Both the position numbers and the translations under genes were made by a program. A stretch of 64,000 nt of DNA from Caenorhabditis remanei (lineage: Eukaryota; Nematoda; Chromadorea; Rhabditida; Rhabditidae), in the NCBI RefSeq assembly GCF_010183535.1, contig NC_071331.1:12090001-12154000 (forward strand), written 5' to 3'. Below, in pieces: positions 46,011 through 57,109 of the stretch. The notes under the pieces are model-generated. The model saw only the letters and a program-made list of their open reading frames with translations, made no database searches and was not told where the DNA came from. The stretch's first letter is position 1, and the number at the start of each line of letters is the position of its first letter.

Positions 46011-48521
46011 TTAATCCTCCTTTTCATCGTCGACGACCATGAACAACTTCTGGATGAAGATTGTTGTGCCATCTGAAAACGAAAAATATAGAAAAAAGAA
46101 ATCAAAGTGTGATGAAATAAAGTTCTGTCAAAAAAATAAGAACACTCACCAACGAAATCATTGAAAAACTTTGGCTTATTCTTCCATCCGATGAAAATCA
46201 CATAGACTGGAACAGCGGAGAGCATGATGAGAAGACCGATTCCTGAAAATTAGAATGACGGAATACTGCAGATTTGGTTGTTTTTGTTCTGAGCTCATTT
46301 TATCTAACTCTAAGATTAGTTTAAAAAGTGACTCCCAAAAAATATCAACATTTTGAAACAGTACTTTCATCTTCTTTTTCTGACACCGTTTCACTCACCT
46401 GTATCTCTTGGTGCAGCGAAAATTGGAATAAAAACGAGAGCAGCGCATCCAAGAATGAAAATAATTGGCCAGATGAGTGGAACTTTGATTGGTCTTGGAG
46501 CATCTGGCATTGTTTTACGAAGCCAGAAGAGAGCGGCGATGGCGGTTCCTATGGCAAGCCAGTAACTGATCTGAAAATTTTATTGTTTCCATCAGGCTAG
46601 AAAATATTAATAATTTTTCTGAATTAATGCGCATAGTTTCCATTGATTATTTTACCTGAATGTAATTAATCAACTGATACACGTCCTTCGATGCCAACAG
46701 ATAAGCAATCGAGAGTGCTCCAGTAAGAATTACAGCAGGAATTGGAGTTCTAGTATGCTTATTGATCATAGTCAACACAACTGGCATTTGTCCTTCACGT
46801 GCTCCAGAATAGAAAAGTCTAGAAGAAGTGAAAATGACTCCGTTGGCTGATCCGATTGTTGAGCAGGCAACACAGAGTGGCATGATGAATGCGAATCTTC
46901 CGTAGAGTTTGTTGGCGAAAAGAACGGCGACAGCTGGAGATTCTAGCATTTCATCTGGAGAGATAGCAGTGTAGAGAGCCACGTTGGTGAGTACGTAGAT
47001 TACGGTACACGTGGTGATGGAGATGGCAATGGCAAGTGGAAGATTTCTGGAAGAGGAGATTCGAGATTTTAGTTTGAAAGGTGAAAATGGGATTTCTTAT
47101 TTAAATTAGAAATTACTGTATCGATAGAGCGAAAGATATATGTGCCGTTTCGACTTCACCATTTATTTATTCTCTTTTTATTAACTATCGGTGCGAAAGG
47201 TATAACATGCTCTAACCTTTTTGGATTTTGCAACTCCTCAACAATGAAATTCAAGAAGTTCCATCCGGAATAAGCGAATAGTCCAGAATAGAAAGCCAGT
47301 GAAACTTTTGTGAAATCTTGAGAAGTATTCTCGAAGAGGTTTTCAAATGAGTCCTTGTATTGAGATTCTCCTAAAATATATTAGAATTGAATCCAATAAA
47401 CAGTTGTTTGACTTACCAAAGATAAGGAGATAGAGACCAGTGAGAATGATAAGAATCAATGCAACAACTTTAGCAATTGTGAACCAATCTTGAACAATTG
47501 TAGCCAGACGAACGGAGACACAATTGATGGCAGTCATCAGAACTGAAATTTGAAGTTTTTGATGTAATTTGCTTTGATAGTTAAGAGCGTTTCCGTTACC
47601 CATCAACAAAATCATTCATGTTCTCAAGTACGATAAACAATTAAAACAGTAACTCACCAATCAATAAAATTGCCAAAAGAGTAGCCACTCCATCTGGTGG
47701 AGCACAATCCGGGAAGAATGGGCGGAGTCCATAAATTGCAAAAGTCAATGCAACAATGGTTACAGTACACGGTCTGACTACGATTGCTTCAATCCAGAGA
47801 CGAATGAATGCAACGAATGGTCCGAATGCCTCCATAATATATGCATAATCTCCTCCTGATTTCTTGATAAGAGTTCCTAATTCAGCGTAACAATATGCTC
47901 CGATTGCAGTGAAGATACCCGAGACGAGCCAAACGAGGAGGGAGAGACCAACTGATCCGGCTTCTGGAATTGAGACATAATTATTAATTTTACAAAAAGG
48001 TAAGATTCTGAAATTTCGGAATCATAAACTTTCAGTTACAGATATCAATAAAAGACATAAAGTTGTCCCATTTTTCAATGTCTCGAACATGAATTTGGGT
48101 ATCGTAACGTTGCTTATTTCCCAGGTTTCACTAAACAAGTATTGTTAACAACTAATAACTAATCTGATCTATAATATTAGAAACAGATAATGAAACAACT
48201 TTTTGTGGAACACTATTTTCAAATCACTGTTTCAGATTTGTAAGAAAATGCTCCAACGTTAAGTTTTTTTGTTCGTAGACAAGTATCAAATATATCTCAC
48301 ATATCAAATCTATCTTCTCGGTGTAATTCCAACTTACGTTCTTGAACTCCCGTCGGAGAAACAAAGATTCCAGATCCAATAATACATCCAACAATAATAG
48401 AAACTCCATTGAAAAGTGTCAGTGATTTGGCGAGTCCTTTTCCATCTCCTCCTTCTTCTTCTCCATTTTTCGGTTGTTCTTCTATTTCTTTCGATTTCAG
48501 AGGCTCGTTTTCCGCCGCCAT
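46011..48521 (-). CDS. SLC7 amino-acid transporter, heteromeric light chain (AAT/LAT type)
   Basis: Eight exons (48338-48521, 47658-47963, 47417-47542, 47217-47370, 46656-47046, 46399-46570, 46150-46242, 46011-46072) join in phase to 495 residues, the normal length for the family. The cytosolic N-terminus is acidic. TM1 carries [10 protein letters not shown] (residues 49-58), the unwound substrate-binding helix of APC-fold transporters. [26 protein letters not shown] and [16 protein letters not shown] are LAT hallmarks. Cys148 in FFPDC, between TM3 and TM4, is the conserved residue that makes the disulfide to the 4F2hc-like heavy chain, so this should be one of the worm AAT members that pair with an ATG heavy chain at the plasma membrane and exchange neutral amino acids. 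The short C-terminus ends in DDEKED. An acceptor (ATATTTCAG) lies just before the ATG, so there is a 5' leader exon or a trans-spliced leader. Convergent with the ShKT gene; 236 bp separate the stops. Confidence 0.96.
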
Positions 48522-51440
48522 TCTCCCCTGAAATATGAAATTCGCAAAGATATATTCGAGTTGAGAGTCAAGAATAGAACAAGAAAACGTAATGACACCT
48601 GGACTTATGAGCTCTTTGAGCTCAAGCTGAAACTGAAAAATGATGACAATTTGGGTTAGAAGAATGATGACAAAACACTGAGGAATGGGCGGATTTGTGA
48701 CCAACTAGAGATATTTGGAAAAAGGAAAAAGAGGATGACTTTGAGATTTAAGGACACAGAAAAACACGAAAAGCAAAAAAGAGAGTGACCGCGCAATGTT
48801 TTACGATTACATCAGCCAAAAAGAGCTGACACAAAGCACTTTTTCGGAGAGGAAATCGAATTGAACATACGTTTTCTTCCGAGTGTCGGTCAGTGAAAAA
48901 GAAAAGAAAAAATGAATGATGGTGATAAGAAAATGGAGAATAACATTTTGGGAAATTGGATGAAAATATTAGGAAGGGGAGATGGAAATAGTGTGGAGAA
49001 GATGGAGAGTTAGAGTAGAGGGTCACTTTTATTTGTTTAGTTACTGATAAATATTCGAAGGAAGAAATGGGAAGATGGAGAGGAAAAGTTGAGATTGGAA
49101 TTCAGAGATGAAGGGAATATTGAAATAGTGATTGTGTCAAGTTGGCTCTATAAATATTATTAGTTTCAGAAATCCGGAAAAATCTTAAACACTAAAGAAG
49201 ACACTGAATTCTGTTATAGAGTCTTATACTCACAATGATAACTGTAAGAATTTTCAAAATTCATTATAAGAATGAAACAGCACTTTTTTTTGAAATTGGA
49301 TCAACGAAACCTTCAAGAACGTAATCGAATCAAAGCCATAATCTGACAAAATTTGAACTTACAAACGATGAATCATCCAAATTTCTACTAGCTCGAAATG
49401 ATTTTTGCTAGTGAAGTCAATCCCAACGAGAATGAGAAGCATAAAAATTCAAGAAGGGGGAAAGAAAAAGAAAGCAGGGCTCATAATGTTTCATAGAAGG
49501 TATCTTTTCAACACGATTCAATTGAGTTTAAAAAAAATACATTTATAGCTGAAAAAGGTATGTATATAAAACCTAAAGAGATCTGAAACACTGTTTCATT
49601 TTTGACACAAATATACAAATAACTCTAACCTTCGTTCTATTTCCTATTTCGCGATTATCAAACTAAAAACTAAACTTTGGTTGTACAAACCAAATGTACA
49701 AATCTAAGACCATGTTGAAAGGAAACCAGCGAAAAAAAGAGTTTACAAACAATCGAGTACAAAAACTTTTAAACTTTCAAAACGTGGGAGGGCTGGTGTC
49801 GGTCAGAAAAAAGTGAATGTGAAGTGAAGAGAGGAAGAGGTCGTGTGAATGCTCGTCGACAAAAACCAAAAGGCAAACGAAAAGAGAAAAGGAAAAAGGA
49901 GAAGTACTCGCATACAATTCGGCAACATATGTGTCCGGAGAGAGGACCTCCAATCGTATATCATGAACAGACAGAAAAGAATAGAAATGAAGAAGCATTG
50001 TGTTGATGGCTATGGGAAAAAAGAAGGGAATTGGATGGATTGGAATGGTTTTAAAGTGGGAATGAAAAAAGGTTTCAAGGGAGGAAACTAGAGAAAAACG
50101 GGAGCATTTTGGAAGGGAAAAAGGAAGAAAAAGAAGAAATAAAATGAACATAAATAAACAAAACCGCTATCTCTTTTTCTCTCAATTTCTTTTGTTTCTC
50201 TCTTCTAGAAAACACAACATTTTTGAATAGTTTCTCTTGCAACAACACAACAAGGCGATAAATTAGGGAGAGGGTCACTTCAGCGGAAGGAGAAGAAGAA
50301 GAAGAATTGATACAATCATCCGTTCCATTCTGAAGAGGGGTAGAGAGAGAATAATGCAACACAATTATGTGGATATTTGATAATGGATTTGGATTGAATT
50401 GCGACAAGAAAAAGAAGAGAAAACGGATGGATTGAAAGATTTAGGTGGTGTTATCAGAGGGTTTATCATGAAGATATTGGTTGTTTGTTTTATTTTTTGT
50501 ATCACAGAATTACTGTTTTGAAAACTTTGAATAAGAACTATCGGTTTCTGAGAAATGTTTATTGAGTCTTTCTTTCAATATCTTCGCTCTAATCTGGAAA
50601 AAATCGAGTTTGCTATTCTAGAATTTCTACTGCTTCTATCAAATATTTTTTCAATGCTACCAATGTCACCACTATTAACATGCTCGTATCCGATCCCGCT
50701 TATTACAGAGAACATCAAACTTGAAATCTAAAATTATACACAAGGAAGCAAAACAGTCAGTTGGTCATTAGTCTGCTTATCGTCCACTACACACACTGAA
50801 ATTTCTTCTGTTATCACCCAAATTATATTCTTCGTACACACGTACTCTCTTCGTTCAAACAGCTGCAACTATTCACGTGAAGCCAGGAAAAAGTTAGAAA
50901 TGGAGAAGAAAATACATACGGATCCAATTGAGACAACTATTCGACGGGGGTTTCCATTGAGGACTAACGAGATTACAAATTTGCAACAAACAACTCACCA
51001 AAGTCAGCAAGGACAATGGGTACACAAGACTTGAAAAAGTTGGCTGCTGACCGTTAAGCCGTCTTCAAGGACGTTAAGGTACAGAAGGAAAGTTTTTTCG
51101 AGGTTTTGTTTGACTTTTTGTCCTTTACGACAAGTTTGAAATAAAAAACGAATATTTTACTACTGTAACATCTTCAAAAATAATATTTCGAGATTGTACA
51201 ACGAACTATCTCAAGTATAGGAAATCTAACCTTATCAAAGTGATGTAACAAAAGAAAAAAGATAGAGCTGGTTTCTAATTTGGAAATTTGTAATAGGATT
51301 AATACGGTTTCAGGTAATCTTTTTCAGAGAATACAATGAATTCCATCAATTGAAATAACATAAAAGTGCTTAACCCTCTTTCAAAATAAGTCAAAAAAGT
51401 TAATTTATATCAAAATCATCTCGAGTACTCAGAAGCTTAC

Positions 51441-51627
51441 CCATTCGGACATAAGCAACAAGTCGTGGGAAACCATTCGGCAGAGCATAACACGTTAAGC
51501 TCTCCTCCCTTCTCCTCCCCCCTTCTCTTTCCCTTCTAACGGCTACTGCTCCGACACAAAAGGACTCTTTACGAATGAGTCCACAGGTGTCAATATTTGA
51601 ACAGCAAACCAAATCATCATACAACAT
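51441..51627 (-). other. Exon-like segment, possible leader exon
   Basis: An ATG frame (MLYDDLVCCSNIDTCGLIRK...ALPNGFPRLVAYVRM) ends at a good donor, G/GTAAGC. Joining it to the transporter acceptor before 48521 would not keep the transporter frame, so if it is used there it is untranslated. No other acceptor was found in phase. Confidence 0.2.
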
Positions 51628-52009
51628 TACTAGGTAGAGCTCCCATTGAGGGAACGACAGTTAGATACCGTGGGCACAGCACTCTCTCTCGTATTGTTTA
51701 TCCAATTTTGTGTCAAGTTCTGTTTGTTTCTCTGCTTCTCGTTAACTCCTAGAACCCTCGTTCGAATCTCTCTCGGCAACAGATTGTATCACAAAAGGTG
51801 ACATTCGCGCGTCGATGTCACTTCTCAAAGCGGCTGTCACTTGGAACAAACGGAAGGAAAAAAGAAGGAGAGGAGAGACGAGTAATTGATAGACAATAGA
51901 AAAATATTCCGGAAGGATTTGGTCTCACGAGGGCGATGAAAGATTTTGGATGGAAAGAGGGAGTGGTAAATTTATTGGAGGAGGCTTAATTTTATGAAAA
52001 TCCTATTTA

Positions 52010-52085
52010 TCATTTAACGGAGTTCTATTGTCAATATCTCCCGCTGACCACTGTTTCGAGAATCCGGTGTAGGTTGGGTGTTCTG
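52010..52085 (-). other. Exon-like segment with good acceptor and stop
   Basis: Behind TTATTTCAG the frame reads HPTYTGFSKQWSAGDIDNRT and ends at a stop near 52010. Composition is more balanced than its surroundings, as in a real last exon. No upstream exon was found. Confidence 0.2.
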
Positions 52086-53067
52086 AAATAAGAGTAATAC
52101 ATAAATTTGTATTATTCCAGGAAAAAACGAAAAATAAAAATTGAAGTTCGAAACGAGACTGACAGCTGAAAACTCTAGAGAAGATTAATGAGATCCCAGC
52201 TGGCAAAACCGATATAAATAAAATATCTCGTAACTTATGAAATCTTAAGAAAAATATGAAATACTGAATTTCGACGTATTTGTAAATAGAAATTTCATTG
52301 TGATTTCCGTTGAACATTTTTAGAACTCGAAGAAACTGCTATAACACAAAATCTTTTTCAGACAATCATCCCACTCAACATATCAGAGTTAGATTATGAA
52401 GCATATATTTCAAATCAGAATATGCTTTTGAACAAAATTACAAGGGTTAAAGTGAATGGTATCGGAGGTTTAGCTAAACTGATAGTGTACGGTTTTATTT
52501 CTATCATTCTCCGTCTCATCTTCCCAATATAATGTCCTTTGTTTGGACATACTGTAAAACTCTACTGTCAGTTTGAAAAACTCTTTCCTATTAAATCTCG
52601 GAATCGATATGTTCAATGCACGAAATATTAGAATTTGTGTTTGAAAACAAGTAAGAAAAATCAATAAAACAGTGTAGCTTATATATTGGTGCATTAGAAA
52701 AATATACAAGACTAAATATAATTTAAAAATTGTATTAGAAACATATATCACATTGTTATTATCAACAGGATAACTCTCTTTCTTTAGGTCAAATTGTTGA
52801 AACATTTATTTCAAAAACACCGGTTTTAGGATCCATGTATTTATTCCTTAATAATTCAGATTCATAAATTCTCCTGCCACATCTTACCTGACTCTCCCAT
52901 CACTTCCGGTTAACCTCTTGAACTCTTTCAATTACATTAATTATCATCTTCCCAGAAAGCATTCACCTGCTCTGTGGCCCCCACGTGGCCCCAATTATAT
53001 TGTCACAACTGAAATGTTCTTAACTTGCCGATAACTATTTATTCAACGTCCAGATATACATATATTT

Positions 53068-53121
53068 CATTTCCCCGTTTTTTTTCATTTCCCCGTTTTT
53101 TTTCATTTCCCCGTTTTTTTT
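53068..53121. repeat. 18-bp unit repeated three times
   Basis: Three exact tandem copies of CATTTCCCCGTTTTTTTT, ending 63 bp before the start codon of the next ORF. Confidence 0.95.
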
Positions 53122-53184
53122 CATTCATGAGAGGTCGGACGAACATTTGTTAGGAATACGTAAGGAATCGAACGGGCAATCGAC

Positions 53185-53676
53185 ATGGTATTTGATGACG
53201 CGAGCTGGGACACGTTGATCAACGACTCTGTCGATAAATTTGTGCAAAGGTTGGAGAAGGAATTTCGGGAGGACGCTGAGTTTCGTAAGGAAGTCCTGCG
53301 ACATGAAAGGTGGAGAGTAGCGAAGAAAAGAGAACAAATCAAAAGGAATGTAAGTGAGCAGAAGCAAGAATGGGCCGAGAAGCAGGCTTACGCCAAACTT
53401 CAAAGAATGCGGGAGCTGAAAAAACTCAAGAAACGCCGGAAAGATCAGAGGAAGAAGGTGATGAAAATCAGACGCCAAACATGGATAGCTTTTCGTATCT
53501 TCGTTATGATCTTTCGTAGTGAAATCGTGACTCTGGACACACTGGATATCGAGTTTAAGAACTATAAGCATGCTAATTCATCTCCAATCTCCCTCGAAAA
53601 AACGTTCGTTCCAAGAAATAAGAAAAAGAAAAAGTTGCATTTGTGCTACGAATATAGGAAATTGGAACACGGCTAA
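53185..53676 (+). CDS. Intronless basic coiled-coil ORF, 163 residues
   Basis: A single open frame with a normal-looking start and balanced codon use. Residues 1-35 are acidic (DDASWDTLINDSVDKFVQRL). 36-100 form a long Lys/Arg/Glu-rich helix (HERWRVAKKREQIKRN, LKKLKKRRKDQRKKVMKIRR) likely to be a coiled coil or RNA/DNA-contacting helix. The tail holds KKKKK. No signal peptide. No domain recognised. The lack of introns, unusual next to the other genes here, and an (AAAT)n tract 45 bp after the stop raise the possibility of a retroposed copy. A chance ORF of this length in AT-rich DNA is less likely given its composition. Confidence 0.5.
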   Translation: MVFDDASWDTLINDSVDKFVQRLEKEFREDAEFRKEVLRHERWRVAKKREQIKRNVSEQKQEWAEKQAYAKLQRMRELKKLKKRRKDQRKKVMKIRRQTWIAFRIFVMIFRSEIVTLDTLDIEFKNYKHANSSPISLEKTFVPRNKKKKKLHLCYEYRKLEHG

Positions 53677-53721
53677 ATTGAACTGATACATATTTTTGTC
53701 TATCACGTACCCTTGCGGACG

Positions 53722-53722
<1 letters not shown>

Positions 53723-53756
<34 letters not shown>

Positions 53757-53760
53757 ATAT
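53723..53760. repeat. (AAAT)n microsatellite
   Basis: About nine tandem AAAT units. They supply several AATAAA hexamers just downstream of the ORF ending at 53676. Confidence 0.95.
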
Positions 53761-54319
53761 AGATAGTATAATTATGACGAATAAGACAATTTGAAGATTT
53801 CCCAGAAACCAAGTTCATCGTAGATAAGAATTCCACAGTAAGAAACATGGGAAAACACCCGTTGGGAAAAGAGAAAAAGAGTGAGGCCACGAGAGTGACA
53901 ATCCGATTTACTTTTGAGAAAAGTTCATGAGAAAACTTTATGTAATCGCTGAGCTACTGTAGCCACCGTAAAGAAATCATATTTCGAGAACGAGCACTAG
54001 GAAATACGTTCGGAAATTTCGCCGGATTTCAGGAGATTGAATTTGACAGCACGTAGAGTATCTGGATATACGTTTTCGGAGTTTGTTAAACTTTTTAGAA
54101 ATTTAGCAAGGAGAGTCATGGGTATGGGTACATGACTGTTGAATGAAACTGTGTTCGTTAGATCTGAAAATTATTTATACTTTTTGTTCTTTCACATTGA
54201 TTCCTGGTCTTGAGATTGTTGTGATAAAATAAGGCAAAACAGTGTTTACTTGTCAAAACTAGACTTCTCAAAAATTCAGGCTGTATCGGATTTGAGTTGA
54301 GAGCATTTATGATTTTAGT
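53761..54319. other. Spacer
   Basis: AT-rich, no gene seen. A TTTTAG acceptor at 54313-54318 precedes the next entry. Confidence 0.4.
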
Positions 54320-54670
54320 ATGGCTCGTGAAATTTTGATAAAACATGTGCCTGCAATTGAAGCCGATTAAGCCTTGGCAAAACTAACCAACACATTCCTT
54401 GTCGATGCTGTTGGTTTGGAAACCTATCAGAGTCTACTAAATTTCCTACCAAAGCTAGAGGATACCGAAATATACCGTATGTATTTCAAAGCAACCAGAA
54501 TTTCCTAGTTCTAGTTTAACCCCATTCTAATGGTTTCTTTAGAATACACCTCTCTCCGATTATTGCAACACGATCTCCTTTCCACATGGTTTGCCATCCA
54601 GCGGAAACTCAAAGGCAGCAAGTGCGAAGAAAACGGATTACCCAAATCAGAACGATCAACTGTCAACTAA
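54320..54670 (+). pseudogene. Two-exon coding remnant with one in-frame stop
   Basis: Exon 54320-54476 and exon 54543-54670 join in phase across a 66-nt intron, for 95 codons ending at TAA. The product looks coding (LTNTFLVDAVGLETYQSLLN, then YTSLRLLQHDLLSTWFAIQR). Codon 17 is TAA (54368-54370), and no ATG follows it in frame, so the piece cannot be translated as it stands. A sequencing error or an unseen exon boundary are the alternatives. Family not recognised. Confidence 0.35.
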
Positions 54671-56796
54671 AACAATAAGTGAGAGCATGGTCACCATACT
54701 CAAAGTTATCTAGATCTGGTATGGGAAACAACTTTTGTGTTTCATGGTTATGGTATTTGACCAACTTTGAACTTCGATGACTTCCCAAATATAAATTTGT
54801 CAAAAAATGCCAATTTGTTATCGAGCCTGTCATTAACATTTCCGTGTTATCTACTCCCTGAAACAGAACTTTCTCGTAGTCTTCTCAAATCCGTTTGTCA
54901 GCATTCGGAATCATTACTAATTAGAACTGAACGAATCGATTACCGGTTATTTTTGTTGAGTGACACGAGGTCGAATCGATGGTTATCATTGGAAAAAACA
55001 CCGATTTTTGTCATGTTTTTAACTAATGAAATGACAAATTGAATATTCAGATTTGAGTAAAATGGGAAGAAGATGAATTTAAGTGACAGATGGGTGGATG
55101 AGAGGGAAACCAATGAAGATGGATTTCATGAACAGATGGAAGCAGAATTTATAGGGGAAGAAGCGAGAGTGCGCGAAAAATTGGTGTAAGTTTTTTTTTC
55201 GGTGGAGCTGATGGTGAAAAATATAAAACAAAGATTTGTGAATTATTTTTGTTATTCTGAAATCTGATATAAAGCTTTAAAAAAGCTTCATTATATCTCA
55301 TAAACCTGATAAACTTGTGTGTTGAAAACTCACTTTCGCGTTTCATCTTGTCATTATATTTCATTCTGATTGTCTTTTTGGTTCAATTCTTTCAATACAT
55401 CTTTATCAATGAGACTACTTCCAAAATCATGAATTGTACTCACTAGCTCAGTCAGGTGCATACTGCAACGAACAGAACTACGAAACTTCAAATTAATCCT
55501 TCCGGAATCCATCAGTTTCAAATCAAAACATTATGATCCCTAATCCTTGTTGGTCCCTCATGCCTTCAATATGCTAACCATTCTTATGTACAGTACCCCC
55601 TTCTCTTCAATATTGCACCTGCACAATTATCGTGTCACTGTCACTTGCCACACCAAACAACTCGCCGACAAAAAAACTAGGCAATCATGTCTAACAGTTC
55701 TGGAAAATTGAGACGAATGAATTGTGTTATTTCAGTCAAACAACAGTTCAGATTATCCAGATAACAGTTTTCTAGTTAACACGCATTATGTGTACGTCAA
55801 GGAGCAACAATAGAAAAGACATGAGTTGGGAAGGAAAACAAAGAGTGAGAACATGAAAGTGTCAATCCGATTTGTTCAAAGAAAAAGAGCATGGGAAAGC
55901 ACTGGAGATTATGAGACAAAAAGATTTGGGAATATCGGGAAATTGGGAACTATCGGTATCATAATTTGCACCAATTATAGCAAGTATCACATTGTAATTG
56001 CTATTGTATTGAGCATGGAAAGTTGAAATATCAAGCGGTATTTTCAAAGAGAACAGAGTTCATCTGCCTTTCGGAAAGTGATCTTATTAACCGACTAGTA
56101 CCTAATTAGATACACGAGAGACACCTGGATCCACGTGTCACATTTCTTTGAAGTGCTGAGGTAGAACCTAGGTGTGAGCAGGCCGAATTCATGCAGATGG
56201 GAATGGTAGAGAGCGCCAGAAATTAAAAAATGAAAAAAGAACACTGTACTTTTCTTAAAAACTTAATATGAAAACAGATGTAGTGTCTCTAACCATGAAC
56301 GAACGTTTGCAATCTTACTAAAAGTAGCATGAAACAGGAAAATGTTTGTTTCGAATTATCTTTTTTGAGTTTCAAAGATACTCTTTGTTTTTCATACTAC
56401 CGACTTTGTTTGAATTTTGATAAGATTTGCAGTTTTTCAGAGCATTTGAAGGCAAAACTGACAGTTGTGAGCAAGATCAACGGATACTTTCTGTTATAAC
56501 TCAAATTTAGATGATGGCTATGAGAAATTTCAGAACCATAAAATTCGGGACTAAGTTTCTTCTTTCCACTGTTTATTGTGTCGTGAGATTAGATTGTGGG
56601 ATTTCAAGAAAATCCGGTTTGCAAAGTGCCGTGAGTCATAAAATCGATATCGAAACATTTTCTGTTTCAGTGTGTCATTAGTGGTTAGTCTTGAGTTACT
56701 AGTTAGTGAACTCTTCTGAGGCGAAAAATCCTAAAATTTCAATTGTCAGTATTTTTTCCGTTTCAAATACCCTATTTTTTCAAAGACATCTACTTT
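54671..56796. other. Spacer, no supported gene
   Basis: The 91-residue plus frame at 54767-55042 is not low-complexity but has no splice context or recognisable motif. The remainder is AT-rich with short chance frames. Confidence 0.4.
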
Positions 56797-57109
56797 TTTC
56801 AATCGTATCAAGTTGGTTGATAGCTCAAAAGATAGGTATTTTGAATTGTCATCCATGAAATATAAACTAAATTCCCCAAAAAAATCACCCCTGCTACAAT
56901 CGCTCTCGGCCCGGTTTGACCCAGCCCGGCCCGGCCCGGACGGGCCGACGGCTGCATTGGCTTGTCTGTTCTTTTCGGGAAATTTATTTTATATTTCATG
57001 GATGACAATTCATAATACCTATTTTTTGAGCTATCAACCAACTTGGTACGATTTTTTTGGACAAAGTTATTCAAGAAAAACCGTCGGCCCGGCTCGGCCC
57101 GGTTGACAA
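56797..57109. mobile_element. Second GGCCCG-rich palindromic element, left end lost
   Basis: Inverted arms about 56797-56885 and 56970-57052 share ATCAAGTTGGTTGATAGCTC and ATTGTCATCCATGAAATATA blocks around a GGCCCG-rich core (56910-56950). The right side continues to CGGCCCGGTTGACAA (57095-57109), the same terminus as the element ending at 15352. The matching left terminus is absent. No coding capacity. Confidence 0.75.

Larger units (their letters stand above)
48522..53067. other. Long gene-poor region upstream of the transporter
   Basis: Mostly AT-rich spacer with purine or pyrimidine runs that create long but low-complexity frames (48.75-49.0, 49.8-50.4 kb). Two minus-strand pieces look exon-like and are listed separately (51441-51627 and 52010-52085). 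Nothing else supported. Confidence 0.45.

Noticed and set aside
49777..50407. Several frames of 60-124 residues
   Set aside because: They translate GAAAAGG-type runs into Lys/Glu or, on the other strand, Phe/Ser/Leu. No coding-like composition.
51441..51627. Alternative coding first exon of the amino-acid transporter
   Set aside because: Its donor phase does not match the transporter frame at the 48521 acceptor, so it could only be a leader exon.
54767..55042. 91-residue plus-strand ORF as a gene
   Set aside because: Not repetitive, but no splice signals, no motif and no poly(A) signal nearby; left as unsupported.
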